A program made the translations under genes and the position numbers. A stretch of DNA of 64,000 nucleotides from Roseitranquillus sediminis (lineage in GTDB: Bacteria; Pseudomonadota; Alphaproteobacteria; Rhodobacterales; Rhodobacteraceae), in NCBI RefSeq assembly GCF_016918935.1, contig NZ_JAFFOB010000008.1, forward strand, positions 1-64,000. Reading direction: 5' to 3'. The notes under the pieces were generated by a model. The model had not been told where the DNA came from and ran no database searches. It saw only the letters and a program-made list of their open reading frames with translations. Of the stretch, positions 8,384 to 17,623 are shown piece by piece; position 1 is the stretch's first letter; each line of letters opens with the position of its first letter.

Positions 8384-10349
8384 TCTGGCCTCCCTGGTCG
8401 GCGACCTGGCCGCCCGACTTCCTGCCGGCGAGCTTGCGCAGCACCGGCTCGCGCTCGCCGAACATGCCGACGCTGCCGTCGGCGAGCAGCATGATCTTGT
8501 CGACGACGCAGAGCAGCGACGGCTTCTGCGTCACCACGACGACGGTGATCTTCTGTTCCTTGGCGTGCTGGAGCGCGCGGGCCAGCGCCCGGTCGCCCGC
8601 GGTGTCGAGGTTCGAGTTCGGCTCGTCGAGCACCACCATCCGCGGGTTGCCGAAGAAGGCGCGGGCCAGCGCGATCCGCTGCTTCTGCCCGCCCGAGAGC
8701 GGCGAGCCGTCGGCGGCCACGATCGTCTCGTAGCCCTGCGGCAGCGAGGCGATCATCTCGTGCACGTCGGCCAGCACCGCGGCGGCGTGGATCTGCTCGT
8801 CGGTCGCGTCCTCGCGCATCCGGGCGATGTTCTGCTTGATGGTGCCGGGAAAGAGCTGGACGTCCTGCGGCAGGTAGCCGATCGACTCGCCGAACTGCCG
8901 CGGGTCCCAGTTCCTGAGGTCCATCAGGTCGAGCCGGACGTTGCCCGAGGTGGGCAGGATCGAGCCCACCAGCATCTTGCCGAGCGTGGTCTTGCCCGCG
9001 CCCGAGTTGCCGATGATCGCGAGGCTCTCGCCCGGGTTCAGCGAGAAGCTGATGCCGTTCAGCACGACCTGCTTGGTGCCGCCCGGGATGTAGAGCAGGC
9101 GCTCGACGTCGAGCCGGCCCTCGGGGCGGGGCAGGTGCAGCCGCTCCCACTGCAGCGCCGAGGAGGTCAGCAGCTTCGCGATCCGCCCGTAGGCCGCGCG
9201 CGACAGGAGGAACGCGTTCCACCCCTCGATCGACCCCTCGATCGGCGCCAGCGCCCGGCCCGCGATGATCGAGGCGGCGATCACCATGCCGCCGGTGATC
9301 TCTCCGTCGATGGCGAGCTTCGCCCCCCAGCCCAGCATCGCGACCTGCGTCAGCAGCCGCACAGCGCGGCTGAAGGCGGCCGAGACGATGTTGCGGTCCT
9401 GCGCGCGGACCTGCGCCGTCAGCGAGGCGGCGGTGTCGCGGCCCCAGATCGCCACCGCCTCGGGGATCATCGCCAGCGCGTTGATGATCTGGCTGTTCCG
9501 CGCCATCGAGTCGAGGTGCAGGTTCGCCCGGCTCTGCGCCATGTTGGCCTGCGCGAAGGGTGTTTCGGTCAGGCGCTGGTTGATGAGCGCGATCACCAGC
9601 AGCAGGATCGAGGTCACGACCACGATCGTGCCGAGATGCGGGTGCACGAGGTAGATCGCGAAGATGAAGAGCGGCGCGAACGGCACGTCGAGGAACGAGA
9701 TCAGCGTGCCCGACACCAGGAAGCCGCGGAGCTGCTGCAGGTCGCCCAGCGTCTGGTACTCGCGCCCCGAGCCGTGCAGCGAGGCCGCCGCCGCGGCGCT
9801 CAGGATCGGCGCGCCGAGCTGCGCCGCGACCTCGACCGCGGTGCGCATCAGCATGAACCGGCGGATCGCGTCGAACACCGCCTGCAGGATCACCGCGCCG
9901 CCGATCACCACCGTCAGCATGATCAGCGTGTCGACCGAGCGGCTGGTCAGCACCCGGTCGGAGATCTGGAAGAGGTAGATTGGGATCGCCAGGATCAGGA
10001 TGTTGGTGGCGAGCGTCATCAGCATGACGTGCGCGAGGTTCGCGCGCACGGCGGCCATGCCCTTCTGCAGGCTCGCCTCGAAGTTCTCGGGGCCGAGGCG
10101 GCGGTGAAAACCGGGCCCCTTGCCGCCGCCGTTGCCGCCGCCCCCGCCACCCGTCGGCTCGCGCCGCTCGGGCGCCTTCGGCACCGGGCCCGCGGTGCCC
10201 TCGATGGTGGCGCCGACGCCGAGCGGCTTGCCCGTCTCGCGCGCCGAGGGCGGCTGCCTCAGAAGGTCGTCCGGGGTAAGCTTCAGCGGGGGTTCGCGGC
10301 GCGCGGTGCGGGCTCCGGCGGCTTCGGCGTCGTTCGGAAAATCCTTCAA
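8376..10349 (-). CDS. type I secretion ABC transporter (PrtD type)
   Basis: 657 aa from a TTG start at 10349 with a GGGAG ribosome site. An N-terminal extension of roughly 90 residues, including a polyglycine patch, precedes the six-helix exporter domain (VMLMTLATNILILAIPIYLF, LIMLTVVIGGAVILQAVFDA). The ATPase domain has Walker A IIGNSGAGKTTLGKML, signature LSGGQKQRIALARAF and Walker B MVVLDEPNSNLD. There is no C39 peptidase, as expected of the PrtD group, which exports proteins with a C-terminal signal. It follows the 743-aa gene after 21 bp in the same operon. The likely cargo is the 743-aa or the 1047-aa acidic protein, by position. Confidence 0.95.
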   Translation of the reverse strand: MKDFPNDAEAAGARTARREPPLKLTPDDLLRQPPSARETGKPLGVGATIEGTAGPVPKAPERREPTGGGGGGNGGGKGPGFHRRLGPENFEASLQKGMAAVRANLAHVMLMTLATNILILAIPIYLFQISDRVLTSRSVDTLIMLTVVIGGAVILQAVFDAIRRFMLMRTAVEVAAQLGAPILSAAAAASLHGSGREYQTLGDLQQLRGFLVSGTLISFLDVPFAPLFIFAIYLVHPHLGTIVVVTSILLLVIALINQRLTETPFAQANMAQSRANLHLDSMARNSQIINALAMIPEAVAIWGRDTAASLTAQVRAQDRNIVSAAFSRAVRLLTQVAMLGWGAKLAIDGEITGGMVIAASIIAGRALAPIEGSIEGWNAFLLSRAAYGRIAKLLTSSALQWERLHLPRPEGRLDVERLLYIPGGTKQVVLNGISFSLNPGESLAIIGNSGAGKTTLGKMLVGSILPTSGNVRLDLMDLRNWDPRQFGESIGYLPQDVQLFPGTIKQNIARMREDATDEQIHAAAVLADVHEMIASLPQGYETIVAADGSPLSGGQKQRIALARAFFGNPRMVVLDEPNSNLDTAGDRALARALQHAKEQKITVVVVTQKPSLLCVVDKIMLLADGSVGMFGEREPVLRKLAGRKSGGQVADQGGQNG

Positions 10350-10370
10350 GAAAACGCTCCCTGGTTACAG

Positions 10371-12602
10371 TCAGGCGAGGAGGGTCTGCATCACGTCGAC
10401 GGGCGCCGGGCCTTCCGAGCTGCCGGTCGGGACGATCTCGTCCCCGATCGGCTCCGGCTCGAGCATCCCGTCGGCGAGGAAGGCCATCGCCTCGTTCACG
10501 AGCGCCGACATCGCCACGCCGTTCGGGACGGCATCGGTGTCGATCAGCCCGGCCTGGTGGATGAGGGCCTCGTCATAGACCTCGCCCGCGGCCATGATCT
10601 TGGAATCGACGCCGCGCTCGATCACCGTCGCGAGGTTCACCAGCGCGTTCGAGCCCGCGATCAGCTTCATCTCGGCTTCGAGTTCGCCGCGCAGCGTCTC
10701 CATCGCGATGTGGATCTGGTCGGCGTCGCCGACGATGTTGGTCTGCTCGAAGAGGTTGACCTTGGCCAGGTCGCCGTCGACCTGCAGCACGCGCAGCGCC
10801 TCGCGGCCGGCGAACATCGCGTCCTGCGCCACCTCGCGCGAGATCGTCTCGGCGCCCTCGGCGAGCTTCTCGGCCGCGGCGGCGAACTTCTCGGTCATCT
10901 CGGCAAAGCTGTCGGCGCCGGTGGTCTCGAGCGTCGCCTTGTTGAGGAGCAGGTTGTCGGCGAGCGAGACCGCGGGCGGCTCCGGCTGCGCGATCTGCGG
11001 TTCCTCGATCGCAGGCGCGGGGTCGGGCGCCTCGTCCGCCGGAGCCTCCGCGACCTCCACCGCCGGCGTAACCGCCTCCGCTTTGGGCGCGCCGATCTCC
11101 GCGACTGCGGCGGGCTCCGGCTCCGCAGGCTCCGGCTCGGGCATGGCGGCCGCCGCCTCGAGGCCGCCGCCCGTGGTGGTGATGCGGTCGCTGTCGTAGA
11201 GGACGTTCTTCTGCGTGACGACCGTGGCGTCGACCATGTTTCCGGCCACGAAGACCAGGTCGTAGAGGTAGCCGAACTCGTTCAGGACCGTCGAGTTGAC
11301 GATCTCGTTCTCGCCGAAGCCGAGGAACGTCGCGCTGGCGGTGAAGGTCACCTCGGCGCGGTCGAAGTCGGAGGCGAAGGTGAACTGCTTGACCCAGTTC
11401 ACCTGGATCAGGTCGGCCTCGATCCGGACCACGTCCCAGACCAGCGGCAGGACGTCGGGCGACGCGGGGTCGTCGGGGTCGTGCGACGAGACGGTGGTGA
11501 TCTCGGCGATGTTCGCCGCCAGCGACGGCTGGTACGTCGCGAGCCCGTCAATCGTGTCGTGCTCGACGAGGACGTTCACCTGGCTGATCGCGTCGAGCCG
11601 CGCCACGTCGCCCAGGACGACGAAGAGCGATGCGTCGAGCCACTTCGACGCGAGCACGGCCTCGTTGATGGCGGTGTTGGCGCCGGCGACGACCTCGTGC
11701 CCCGGCTCGAGCGCGAAGGGGTCGTCCTGGTGGCCCCTGAAGTCGCGCGAGAAGTCGTGCTCGCGGACCGTTTCCGAAGCGGCCCTGCCGTCCTCGGTGC
11801 GCGCGGCAAGGGTCTCGCCGTCGGTGGCGGCGCCGTCCGCGTCGTCGCCAGGGATGCTCTCCTCGAGCTCCTCCTCCGGGCGGAGGTAGTGGGGCATCAG
11901 GTCCTGCCAGTCCGGCGCCTCCTCGGCGGCGGCGCCGTCGATGATGACGCCCTGCGCCGTCTCGCCGCGGAAGAGCCAGGCCTCGGCCGGGCCGCCGGCG
12001 GGAACCTCCGCCGCCTCCATCTGCGCCAGCACCTCGCTCGCGAAGGCCAGCCACGCGCCGTCCCAGGGAATGTCGGGAGGGCCGAGCACCTCCAGCGCCT
12101 CGGCGGCCCCCGCAAGGCCGGCCAGCGTCGCGTGCAGCGCGGCGGGGGCGAGAAAATGTGCGCCGAGGCCGTTCACCATCACGTCGTCGTCGTAGAGCCG
12201 CGCCGACTGCAGGGTGACGGTGACGATCGACATCGGCGGGCCGATCACGAAGCCCCACGCCATGGCCGGCGCGATGCGGGGGTGGTCGAGCTCGGGGAAC
12301 TCGGCCGGCGGCAGGCCCGGCACCGGGGGGATCTCGATCTCGTGCCATGTCGCGGAATGGATCGGCGGCAGCGGCGGCAGCGCCGATGCCTGCGGGTCGT
12401 AGTCCAGGCCCGGGTCGTAGGGCCGGAGCTGGTAGGGAGCCTCCAGCCGCACCCCCACGACCTCCATCGGCGGGGTCTCGTCGGGCAGCGACTGCTTGAG
12501 GCGGAATTCCAGGTAGTCCTGGCGGAGGCGGAGCTCTTCCATCTTGAGCTCGAACAGGCCGATGAAATGCGCGATCGACTCGGTCGTCGGATCCATCATC
12601 AT
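10371..12602 (-). CDS. large acidic protein of the type I secretion operon, unknown function
   Basis: 743 aa, with three successive Met codons at the start (12602). No classical signal peptide or transmembrane helix. The N-terminus (ELKMEELRLRQDYLEFRLKQ) is helical; residues about 30-250 hold a hydrophobic, Pro-rich domain (EIEIPPVPGLPPAEFPELD, WGFVIGPPMSIVTVTLQS). After an acidic linker, a recurring short unit of the form N-V/L-L-x-x-x-D-x-I appears: QVNVLVEHDTIDG, QKNVLYDSDRITTTGG, DNLLLNKATLETTG, EQTNIVGDADQIH. A central Ala/Glu/Pro linker separates two such blocks. First gene of the exporter operon, so either a secreted substrate or a secretion partner. I do not recognise a named family. 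Confidence 0.75.
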   Translation of the reverse strand: MMMDPTTESIAHFIGLFELKMEELRLRQDYLEFRLKQSLPDETPPMEVVGVRLEAPYQLRPYDPGLDYDPQASALPPLPPIHSATWHEIEIPPVPGLPPAEFPELDHPRIAPAMAWGFVIGPPMSIVTVTLQSARLYDDDVMVNGLGAHFLAPAALHATLAGLAGAAEALEVLGPPDIPWDGAWLAFASEVLAQMEAAEVPAGGPAEAWLFRGETAQGVIIDGAAAEEAPDWQDLMPHYLRPEEELEESIPGDDADGAATDGETLAARTEDGRAASETVREHDFSRDFRGHQDDPFALEPGHEVVAGANTAINEAVLASKWLDASLFVVLGDVARLDAISQVNVLVEHDTIDGLATYQPSLAANIAEITTVSSHDPDDPASPDVLPLVWDVVRIEADLIQVNWVKQFTFASDFDRAEVTFTASATFLGFGENEIVNSTVLNEFGYLYDLVFVAGNMVDATVVTQKNVLYDSDRITTTGGGLEAAAAMPEPEPAEPEPAAVAEIGAPKAEAVTPAVEVAEAPADEAPDPAPAIEEPQIAQPEPPAVSLADNLLLNKATLETTGADSFAEMTEKFAAAAEKLAEGAETISREVAQDAMFAGREALRVLQVDGDLAKVNLFEQTNIVGDADQIHIAMETLRGELEAEMKLIAGSNALVNLATVIERGVDSKIMAAGEVYDEALIHQAGLIDTDAVPNGVAMSALVNEAMAFLADGMLEPEPIGDEIVPTGSSEGPAPVDVMQTLLA

Positions 12603-12654
12603 CCCGTCACCACTTCACCTTGGACCCATGCGCCGCCACCTTGCGGCAGGTCCG

Positions 12655-12693
12655 AAAAAGGTGGGCGGGGCCGGATCTGATCCGGCCCCGCCC
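12655..12693 (-). terminator. strong rho-independent terminator of the 1047-aa gene
   Basis: A perfect 14-bp inverted repeat (12663-12676 with 12680-12693, loop CTG) lies 10 bp past the stop codon of the low-complexity gene. Read on the minus strand it is followed by a run of five T (A-tract 12655-12659). It should end the minus-strand transcript before the exporter operon, so the putative substrate and the exporter are transcribed separately. Confidence 0.88.
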
Positions 12694-12702
12694 CGTATCG
12701 CG

Positions 12703-15700
12703 TCAGACGTCGTCTTCGCCCGCGTAGGTCGAGCTGAACGAGCCGCCGACGACGTTCATGTCGACCGTGTTGCCGAGCACGTTCGCGCCCATCACGATCT
12801 CCATGTTGAAGGCCGACATCGAGTTGGAGGCCGCCGCCGAGGCGTAGGACTCTCCGGTCACGATGCCGTCGTCGCCGTTGCCCGAGCCCCAGCTGCCGGC
12901 GTTGCCGCCCGCGCCGCCGGCGCCGTTGGTCGCCGTGCCGCCCATGCCGCCCGTGACGTCGCCGTTCGAGCCGGCTCCGCCGACGGTCGAGCCGCCGGTC
13001 GCCGCGCCGGTCGTGCCGCCGGTGGCCTGCGCCATCGTGTCGCCCGACATGCCGCTCGTGGCCATGCCGTCACCGGTCGCCGCGCCGTTGCTGGTGGCGC
13101 TGCTCATGGCGTCGCCCGCGCCGGCCGTACCCGAGGTCTGGGTATTGCTGGCCTCGCCGGTCGACTGCGCGAGCGCCTCGGCGGCGATCTCCGACAGACC
13201 GCCGTAGCCGGCGTCCCCATCGGCATAGCCGCTGTTGGTGCCCGTCGCCGTCGAGTCGGTGTCGGACGAGGAAGCGCCGCCGTCACCGCTGGTGCCGGTC
13301 CCGGTCGCGCTGTCGGCGCTGCTCGCCGTGCCGGTCGACGTGCCGGTGCCCGCCCCGCCCGCGCCGCTGTTGGCGGCGGAGTCGGACGCGTTGGTCGTCG
13401 TGGCGTCGGCATCGTTGCTGGCCGTCCCCGCCGCGCCCGCGCCGGATTCGGAGTCGGTGCCTCCGGTCCCGGTGTTGGTCGCGTCGTTGTCGGCCGCCCC
13501 GGTGCCTGCCGCACCCGCCCCGGATTCGGAGTCGGTGCTGCCCGTCCCGGTGCCGTTGGCGTCGTCGTCCGTGGTGCCGGTGCCGAGGCCGGCGGTCCCG
13601 GAGGTGCCGGTGCCGGTGCCCGTGCCGGTCGACGTGTTGGTGCTCGGCCCGTTGGTCGAGTTGGCCGCACCGCCGGCCGCGCCGGTGTTGGTCGAGTTGG
13701 CGGTACCCGTGCCGGTGCCGGTGCCGGTGCCGTTGGTCGTATTCGAGGCATCGTCATCGGTCATGCCGGTTCCGGCCGCGCCCGCGCCGCCGGTTCCGGT
13801 TCCGGTTCCGGTTCCGGTCGACGTGTTGTTGGCGTCGCCGGAGGTTCCGGTGCCAGCCCCGCCCGCGCCCGTCGTGTCGGTCGAGTTGGCGGTGCTGTTG
13901 TTGGTACCGGTTCCGGTGCCGGTGCCGGTCGAGTTGGCGTCGCCGCTGGTCGCCGGGCCGTTGCCGCCGGTTCCGCCGGTGGCGTTGGCATCGCCGTCGG
14001 CGTTCGCGTCGGCCGTGTCGGCCTGGGCCGAGACCTCCTCGGCGTCGCCATCCTCGGGATCGAAGCCTTCGACCGCCTCGGCGTTGGCTTCGTTCTCGGC
14101 CTCGGCCTCGGAGTCGGCATCGGCATCGGCATCGGCGTCGCCGCCGTCACCCTCGGCTTCGGTATCGGCGTCGGCTTCGCCTTCACCTTCGCCCTCGGCC
14201 TCGCCTTCGGCTTCGTTCTCGGACTCGATCTCGCCCGACTCGCCGCCTTCGCCTTCGGCCTCGGTCTCGGCTTCGCCCTCGGCGTCGCCTTCACCTTCGC
14301 CTTCGCCTTCGCCGCCGTCGCCGCCTTCGCCTTCAGCGTCGCTGTCGGTCTCGGCGTCGCCCTTGGCCTCGACGTCGCTCTCGCCTTCGCCTTCGGCCTC
14401 GGTCTCGGAGTCGATGTCGCCGGAGTCGCCGCCGTCGGTCTCGGCTTCGGATTCGGCTTCGCCCTCGGCTTCGCCTTCGCCCTCGGCCTCGACGTCGCCC
14501 GAGTCGCCGCCTTCGCCTTCGGCGTCGCTGTCGGTCTCGGCTTCGCCCTTCACGTCGACGTCGCCGTCGATGTCGCCGCCGTCGCCGCCTTCGCCGTCGG
14601 CATCGCCTTCGGCCTCGGCCCTGGCTTCGACGTCGACGTCGCCGTCGATGTCGCCGCCGTCACCGCCGGTCGCGTCGGCATCCGAGTTGGAATCCGCGTC
14701 GGCGTTGGCGTCGGCGTCCGAATTGGCGTTGCCGGTGTCGCCGCCTTCGGAGTCGTTCTCCGCGTCGGCCTCGACGTCGCCCTCGACCTCGGCTTCGGCA
14801 TCGGCATCGCCGCTGTCGCCGCCTTCGTCATCGGACTCGGAATCGGCTCTCACGTCGGAGTCGGAGTCGTTCTCGGAGTCGGCGTCGCCGCCGTCGCCGC
14901 CTTCACCGTCGACATCGGACTCGTTGTCGGCGTCGCTCTCGGCCTCGACCTCGGCCTTGTTGTCGCCGCTGTCGCCGCCGTCGCCCTCGGCCTCGGACTC
15001 GACGTCGCCGGCATCGACCTCGTGGCCCTCGGCCTCGGCCTCGCCGGTGTCGCCGCTGTCGCCGCCCTTGGCCTCGACCTCGTCGTTGTCGCCTGACTCG
15101 TTCTCGGCCTTGGCGTCGCCGCCCATGGCGAAGCCGCCCTTGGCGTCGCCGCCATCACTGTCGGCGTGGCTGCCGCCGGTGCCGCCGTTCGAGTCGACCG
15201 AGATGCCTTCCTCGGCCTTGGCCCAGCCGCCCTCGGCCTTGCCTTCCTGCTTGAAGTCGCCGTCGTTGACGACCTTGGCGTTCTCGAGCCAGTCGTTGTC
15301 CTCGAGGGCGTTCGACTGGGCGTTGACGAAGGCGGCGTTGTTGCCGGCGCCGAACGTGGTGCCGGTCAGGATGTCGCCCAGCTCCATGTCGTGGCCCGGG
15401 TTATAGTCCAGGTCGCCCTGGGCCATGATCACGTCGCCGTCGATCTTGCCGCCCTTGCTGAGGTCGAAGTCGGCGAAGTCGTCGTCGGTGGGCAGCGTGT
15501 CGAGCTCCACGTCGACATCCACGTCCACGTCGACGTCGCTGTCGCTGCTGCTGCTGCTGTCGGCGTTGCTCTCGCTGTTCGCGTCGGCCTCGCCGTCGGC
15601 CTCGGCCTCGGCGTCGCTGCTGCTGTCGCTGCTGCTTTCGCTTTCGCTTTCGCTCTCGGACTCGCTCTCGGACTCGCTCTCGGCTTCTGCCTCGGCTTCC

Positions 15701-15846
15701 GTATCGCTCTTGTTCTTGTTGGCGTTCAGGTTGCCGTTGAGGTTTCCGTTGAGATTGCCGTTCAGGGACAGATCATCGGTCTCGGGATCGACGTTCAGTG
15801 TCACGTCTCCGACATCGAATATGAATTGGGGATGACGTTCAGACAT
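12703..15846 (-). CDS. giant acidic low-complexity protein, probable type I secretion substrate
   Basis: 1047 aa, composed almost wholly of D, E, S, A, G, T, N and V, with no Cys and almost no aromatic or basic residues. Order: a short folded start ([17 protein letters not shown]); NGNL repeats; strictly alternating dipeptide tracts ([18 protein letters not shown]); a less repetitive part at about residues 120-200; a long middle where alternating small/acidic tracts are punctuated every 20-35 residues by GGDSGD or GGDGGD; a Ser/Thr/Gly/Asn part with TGTGTG runs; and a C-terminus richer in hydrophobics ([18 protein letters not shown]) ending EDDV. GGDGGD matches the GGXGXD core of calcium-binding RTX repeats, though not in tandem nonapeptides. 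An uncleaved C-terminal export signal is plausible. Adjacent to the exporter operon and divergent from a LuxR regulator. Confidence 0.8.
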   Translation of the reverse strand: MSERHPQFIFDVGDVTLNVDPETDDLSLNGNLNGNLNGNLNANKNKSDTEAEAEAESESESESESESESESSSDSSSDAEAEADGEADANSESNADSSSSSDSDVDVDVDVDVELDTLPTDDDFADFDLSKGGKIDGDVIMAQGDLDYNPGHDMELGDILTGTTFGAGNNAAFVNAQSNALEDNDWLENAKVVNDGDFKQEGKAEGGWAKAEEGISVDSNGGTGGSHADSDGGDAKGGFAMGGDAKAENESGDNDEVEAKGGDSGDTGEAEAEGHEVDAGDVESEAEGDGGDSGDNKAEVEAESDADNESDVDGEGGDGGDADSENDSDSDVRADSESDDEGGDSGDADAEAEVEGDVEADAENDSEGGDTGNANSDADANADADSNSDADATGGDGGDIDGDVDVEARAEAEGDADGEGGDGGDIDGDVDVKGEAETDSDAEGEGGDSGDVEAEGEGEAEGEAESEAETDGGDSGDIDSETEAEGEGESDVEAKGDAETDSDAEGEGGDGGEGEGEGEGDAEGEAETEAEGEGGESGEIESENEAEGEAEGEGEGEADADTEAEGDGGDADADADADSEAEAENEANAEAVEGFDPEDGDAEEVSAQADTADANADGDANATGGTGGNGPATSGDANSTGTGTGTGTNNSTANSTDTTGAGGAGTGTSGDANNTSTGTGTGTGTGGAGAAGTGMTDDDASNTTNGTGTGTGTGTANSTNTGAAGGAANSTNGPSTNTSTGTGTGTGTSGTAGLGTGTTDDDANGTGTGSTDSESGAGAAGTGAADNDATNTGTGGTDSESGAGAAGTASNDADATTTNASDSAANSGAGGAGTGTSTGTASSADSATGTGTSGDGGASSSDTDSTATGTNSGYADGDAGYGGLSEIAAEALAQSTGEASNTQTSGTAGAGDAMSSATSNGAATGDGMATSGMSGDTMAQATGGTTGAATGGSTVGGAGSNGDVTGGMGGTATNGAGGAGGNAGSWGSGNGDDGIVTGESYASAAASNSMSAFNMEIVMGANVLGNTVDMNVVGGSFSSTYAGEDDV

Positions 15847-16404
15847 TCACTTTCTCCTGGTCGAGGCAGGCCATCCTCCGCCAGTCCATCCAAAGCGGAG
15901 ACACGTGCCTTGCCGTTGATTTCGAGAAGTTCGTTCCGCGTGCGGAGATCTGGTGCTCCGAACGCTCGTCTTCGTTTCGGCGCGCCTCCTTCCGTTCTGG
16001 TCGGAAGGCATCCGCATGCCCATGCATCACGGAGACCCTCGCCCGGTAATGCGGCCGCGAGCCTCGCCCGGCGCCGCATTGCAAGGCTGCCAGCCGGGGC
16101 GGCGCGCGCCTATCTGGACGAAGGGGTGGGTCCGCACGCCCATGACGCATTCGTCATGGTTGAAGCGGCTGCCTCCATGGATTGCAGCGGAGAAGAGATA
16201 TCGGGCGCCGTTGCGCGATCGCCGGCCGGAGCGTACCTCGTCCTGAGGTTGCAAAATGCAGCGATTGCCCGGAAGCGAATCGAAAAAGCCTCATTTTTGT
16301 ACTAGACTGTATCGGCGGGAGGAGCACCGCTTCAGACCAAGACCATTGCAGGCAGGAATATTCTTTCGGGCGAACCCAGTATTTTTTAGCGGGGGAGTTC
16401 TTCT
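15847..16404. promoter_or_regulatory. 558-bp divergent intergenic region (low-complexity gene / LuxR gene)
   Basis: No convincing gene; the open frames here lack ribosome sites and known motifs. The region is flanked by divergent genes and locally AT-richer near 16240-16400, so it should hold both promoters. A GGGGGAG ribosome site lies just before the LuxR-type gene at 16405 and a TCTCCT-complement ribosome site just before 15846. I cannot assign -35/-10 boxes confidently. Confidence 0.5.
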
Positions 16405-17100
16405 ATGATTTTGGATCGTGAGACCGTCGGCCGGACCGGCGGAGGATCGTCGTCACCCGTGGTGGCGCTGATCGGGTCGCAGCTGCAGTTTTCCGACCGT
16501 CTCCTGAGGCTTCTGGATGCCGAGTTCGCCGGGCCGAGCTTCGTCAGGGCCGGCTCTCTGGAAGAGCTCCTGGACCAGGCGTCGTCGATCATGCTCGTCA
16601 TCCTGCACGAGGATCTCGCCGATCTCGCCGACCTGATCGACGAGATCGGCGAGGCGCTGCCGGGCGCACGCGTCGCCGTCGCCTGCCGCGACGTCGCCGC
16701 GCTGCGCGGGACCTGGCCCTGGAACCCGCGGCGGCGGGTCAGCGTGCTGCAGATCAACGCGCAGCTCGACGTCTGGATGTCGGTCTTCCGGCTGCTGCTT
16801 TGCGGGCAGGACTACATCCCGGCGGAGCTCGTCGAGCACTGGCACCACGGGGAAGAGCCCGCTGGCGCGGCGCCGGACGTGGCCGGGGGCAGGGCGCCTG
16901 AGACGTTCCTCACACCGCGCGAGCTGCAGATCCTGCCGCTGATCGCGAGCGGGATGCGCAACAAGGCGATCGCGGGCGATCTCGGCCTGTCGGAGAACAC
17001 GGTCAAGCTGCACACCCACAACATCTTCGCCAAGCTCGGGGTCACCAACCGGACCGGCGCCGCGAAATGGTACCTCTCGAACGCACGCTCGGCGTCCTAG
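16405..17100 (+). CDS. LuxR/FixJ-type transcriptional regulator with degenerate receiver-like domain
   Basis: 231 aa. The C-terminal domain is a clear LuxR-type helix-turn-helix: FLTPRELQILPLIASGMRNK, then AIAGDLGLSENTVKLHTHNI and FAKLGVTNRTGAAKWYL. The N-terminal 130 residues look like a receiver fold (VVALIGSQLQFSDRLLRLL, SIMLVILHEDLADLADLI), but the usual phosphoacceptor position in strand 3 reads LHED rather than a clear acceptor Asp, so it may be phosphorylation-independent, as in CsgD/VpsT-type regulators of matrix genes. Divergent from the low-complexity secreted-protein gene, which it may control; that is inference from position. Confidence 0.85.
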   Translation: MILDRETVGRTGGGSSSPVVALIGSQLQFSDRLLRLLDAEFAGPSFVRAGSLEELLDQASSIMLVILHEDLADLADLIDEIGEALPGARVAVACRDVAALRGTWPWNPRRRVSVLQINAQLDVWMSVFRLLLCGQDYIPAELVEHWHHGEEPAGAAPDVAGGRAPETFLTPRELQILPLIASGMRNKAIAGDLGLSENTVKLHTHNIFAKLGVTNRTGAAKWYLSNARSAS

Positions 17101-17110
17101 GTCCGGCACG

Positions 17111-17611
17111 ATGGAGACGGGCGGCGACCGGCCGGGCTTCGACGAGTTCCTGCTGAAGCTCGGCAGGCTGAACTATGCCTGGACGAACACCGAGAGCCTG
17201 CTGATCCACTTCATCGCGGGGCTGGCGAAGTGCGACAAGGAGACGGCGACGATCGTCTTCCTGACGCTCAACACCTCGCGGGCGCGCCTCGACCTGGTCG
17301 AGCGGCTGGCCAAGCTGCCGCGGGTAGGCGACGCGGAGCGCGACGCGGTGCTGACGCTGACCCGCGACATGACCCGGCTCGCGGGGCTGCGGAACCGCTA
17401 CAACCACTGCATCTACGCCTTCGACCCCGAGAACGGCAGCACGCGGACGATCATGATGCGCATCGCCGACCGCAAGAAGGACATCCGCGTCGGCGAGAGC
17501 CACCTGCTCGATGCGGCGGCGCTGTCGGAGATCGAGGAGACGCTGGCGGGGCTGGCCGAGCTTAACACCCGCTTCTGGGCGGTGGCCCGGCGGCACGGCT
17601 ACCCGATCTGA
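17111..17611 (+). CDS. conserved hypothetical protein with HEPN-like RNRYNH motif
   Basis: 166 aa, all-helical in appearance, starting 10 bp after the LuxR gene. The N-terminal part (LGRLNYAWTNTESLLIHFIA) and TLNTSRARLDLVERLAKL are followed by LAGLRNRYNHCIYAFDPENG. The RNRYNH stretch fits the R-x4-H signature of HEPN-domain nucleases, with a preceding helical bundle as in that fold. I recall similar uncharacterised proteins scattered in proteobacteria but no proven activity. There is no obvious antitoxin partner next to it: the flanking genes are a LuxR regulator and a small membrane protein. Confidence 0.65.
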   Translation: METGGDRPGFDEFLLKLGRLNYAWTNTESLLIHFIAGLAKCDKETATIVFLTLNTSRARLDLVERLAKLPRVGDAERDAVLTLTRDMTRLAGLRNRYNHCIYAFDPENGSTRTIMMRIADRKKDIRVGESHLLDAAALSEIEETLAGLAELNTRFWAVARRHGYPI

Positions 17612-17623
17612 GGCGCGCCGGTC

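Noticed and set aside
7911-12680. 1589-codon plus-strand open frame across the exporter operon
   Set aside because: Antisense to clear ABC exporter and 743-aa genes; Arg/His/Asp/Gly-rich composition is typical of GC-rich shadow frames.
12544-15406. Very long plus-strand reading frames antisense to the acidic low-complexity gene, giving [10 protein letters not shown]- or SASASPSPS-like proteins
   Set aside because: They are mirror frames of the GAC/GAG/TCG/GCG codon repeats; no ribosome site, no folded start, and the minus-strand frame has a better start, terminator and context.
12703-15846. CRISPR array or tandem-repeat DNA locus
   Set aside because: Repeats are short, variable and codon-phased, explained by protein low complexity; no uniform repeat/spacer units.
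12703-15846. Classical RTX toxin
   Set aside because: GGXGXD cores are dispersed and no tandem nonapeptide block, acyltransferase gene or toxin domain is present.
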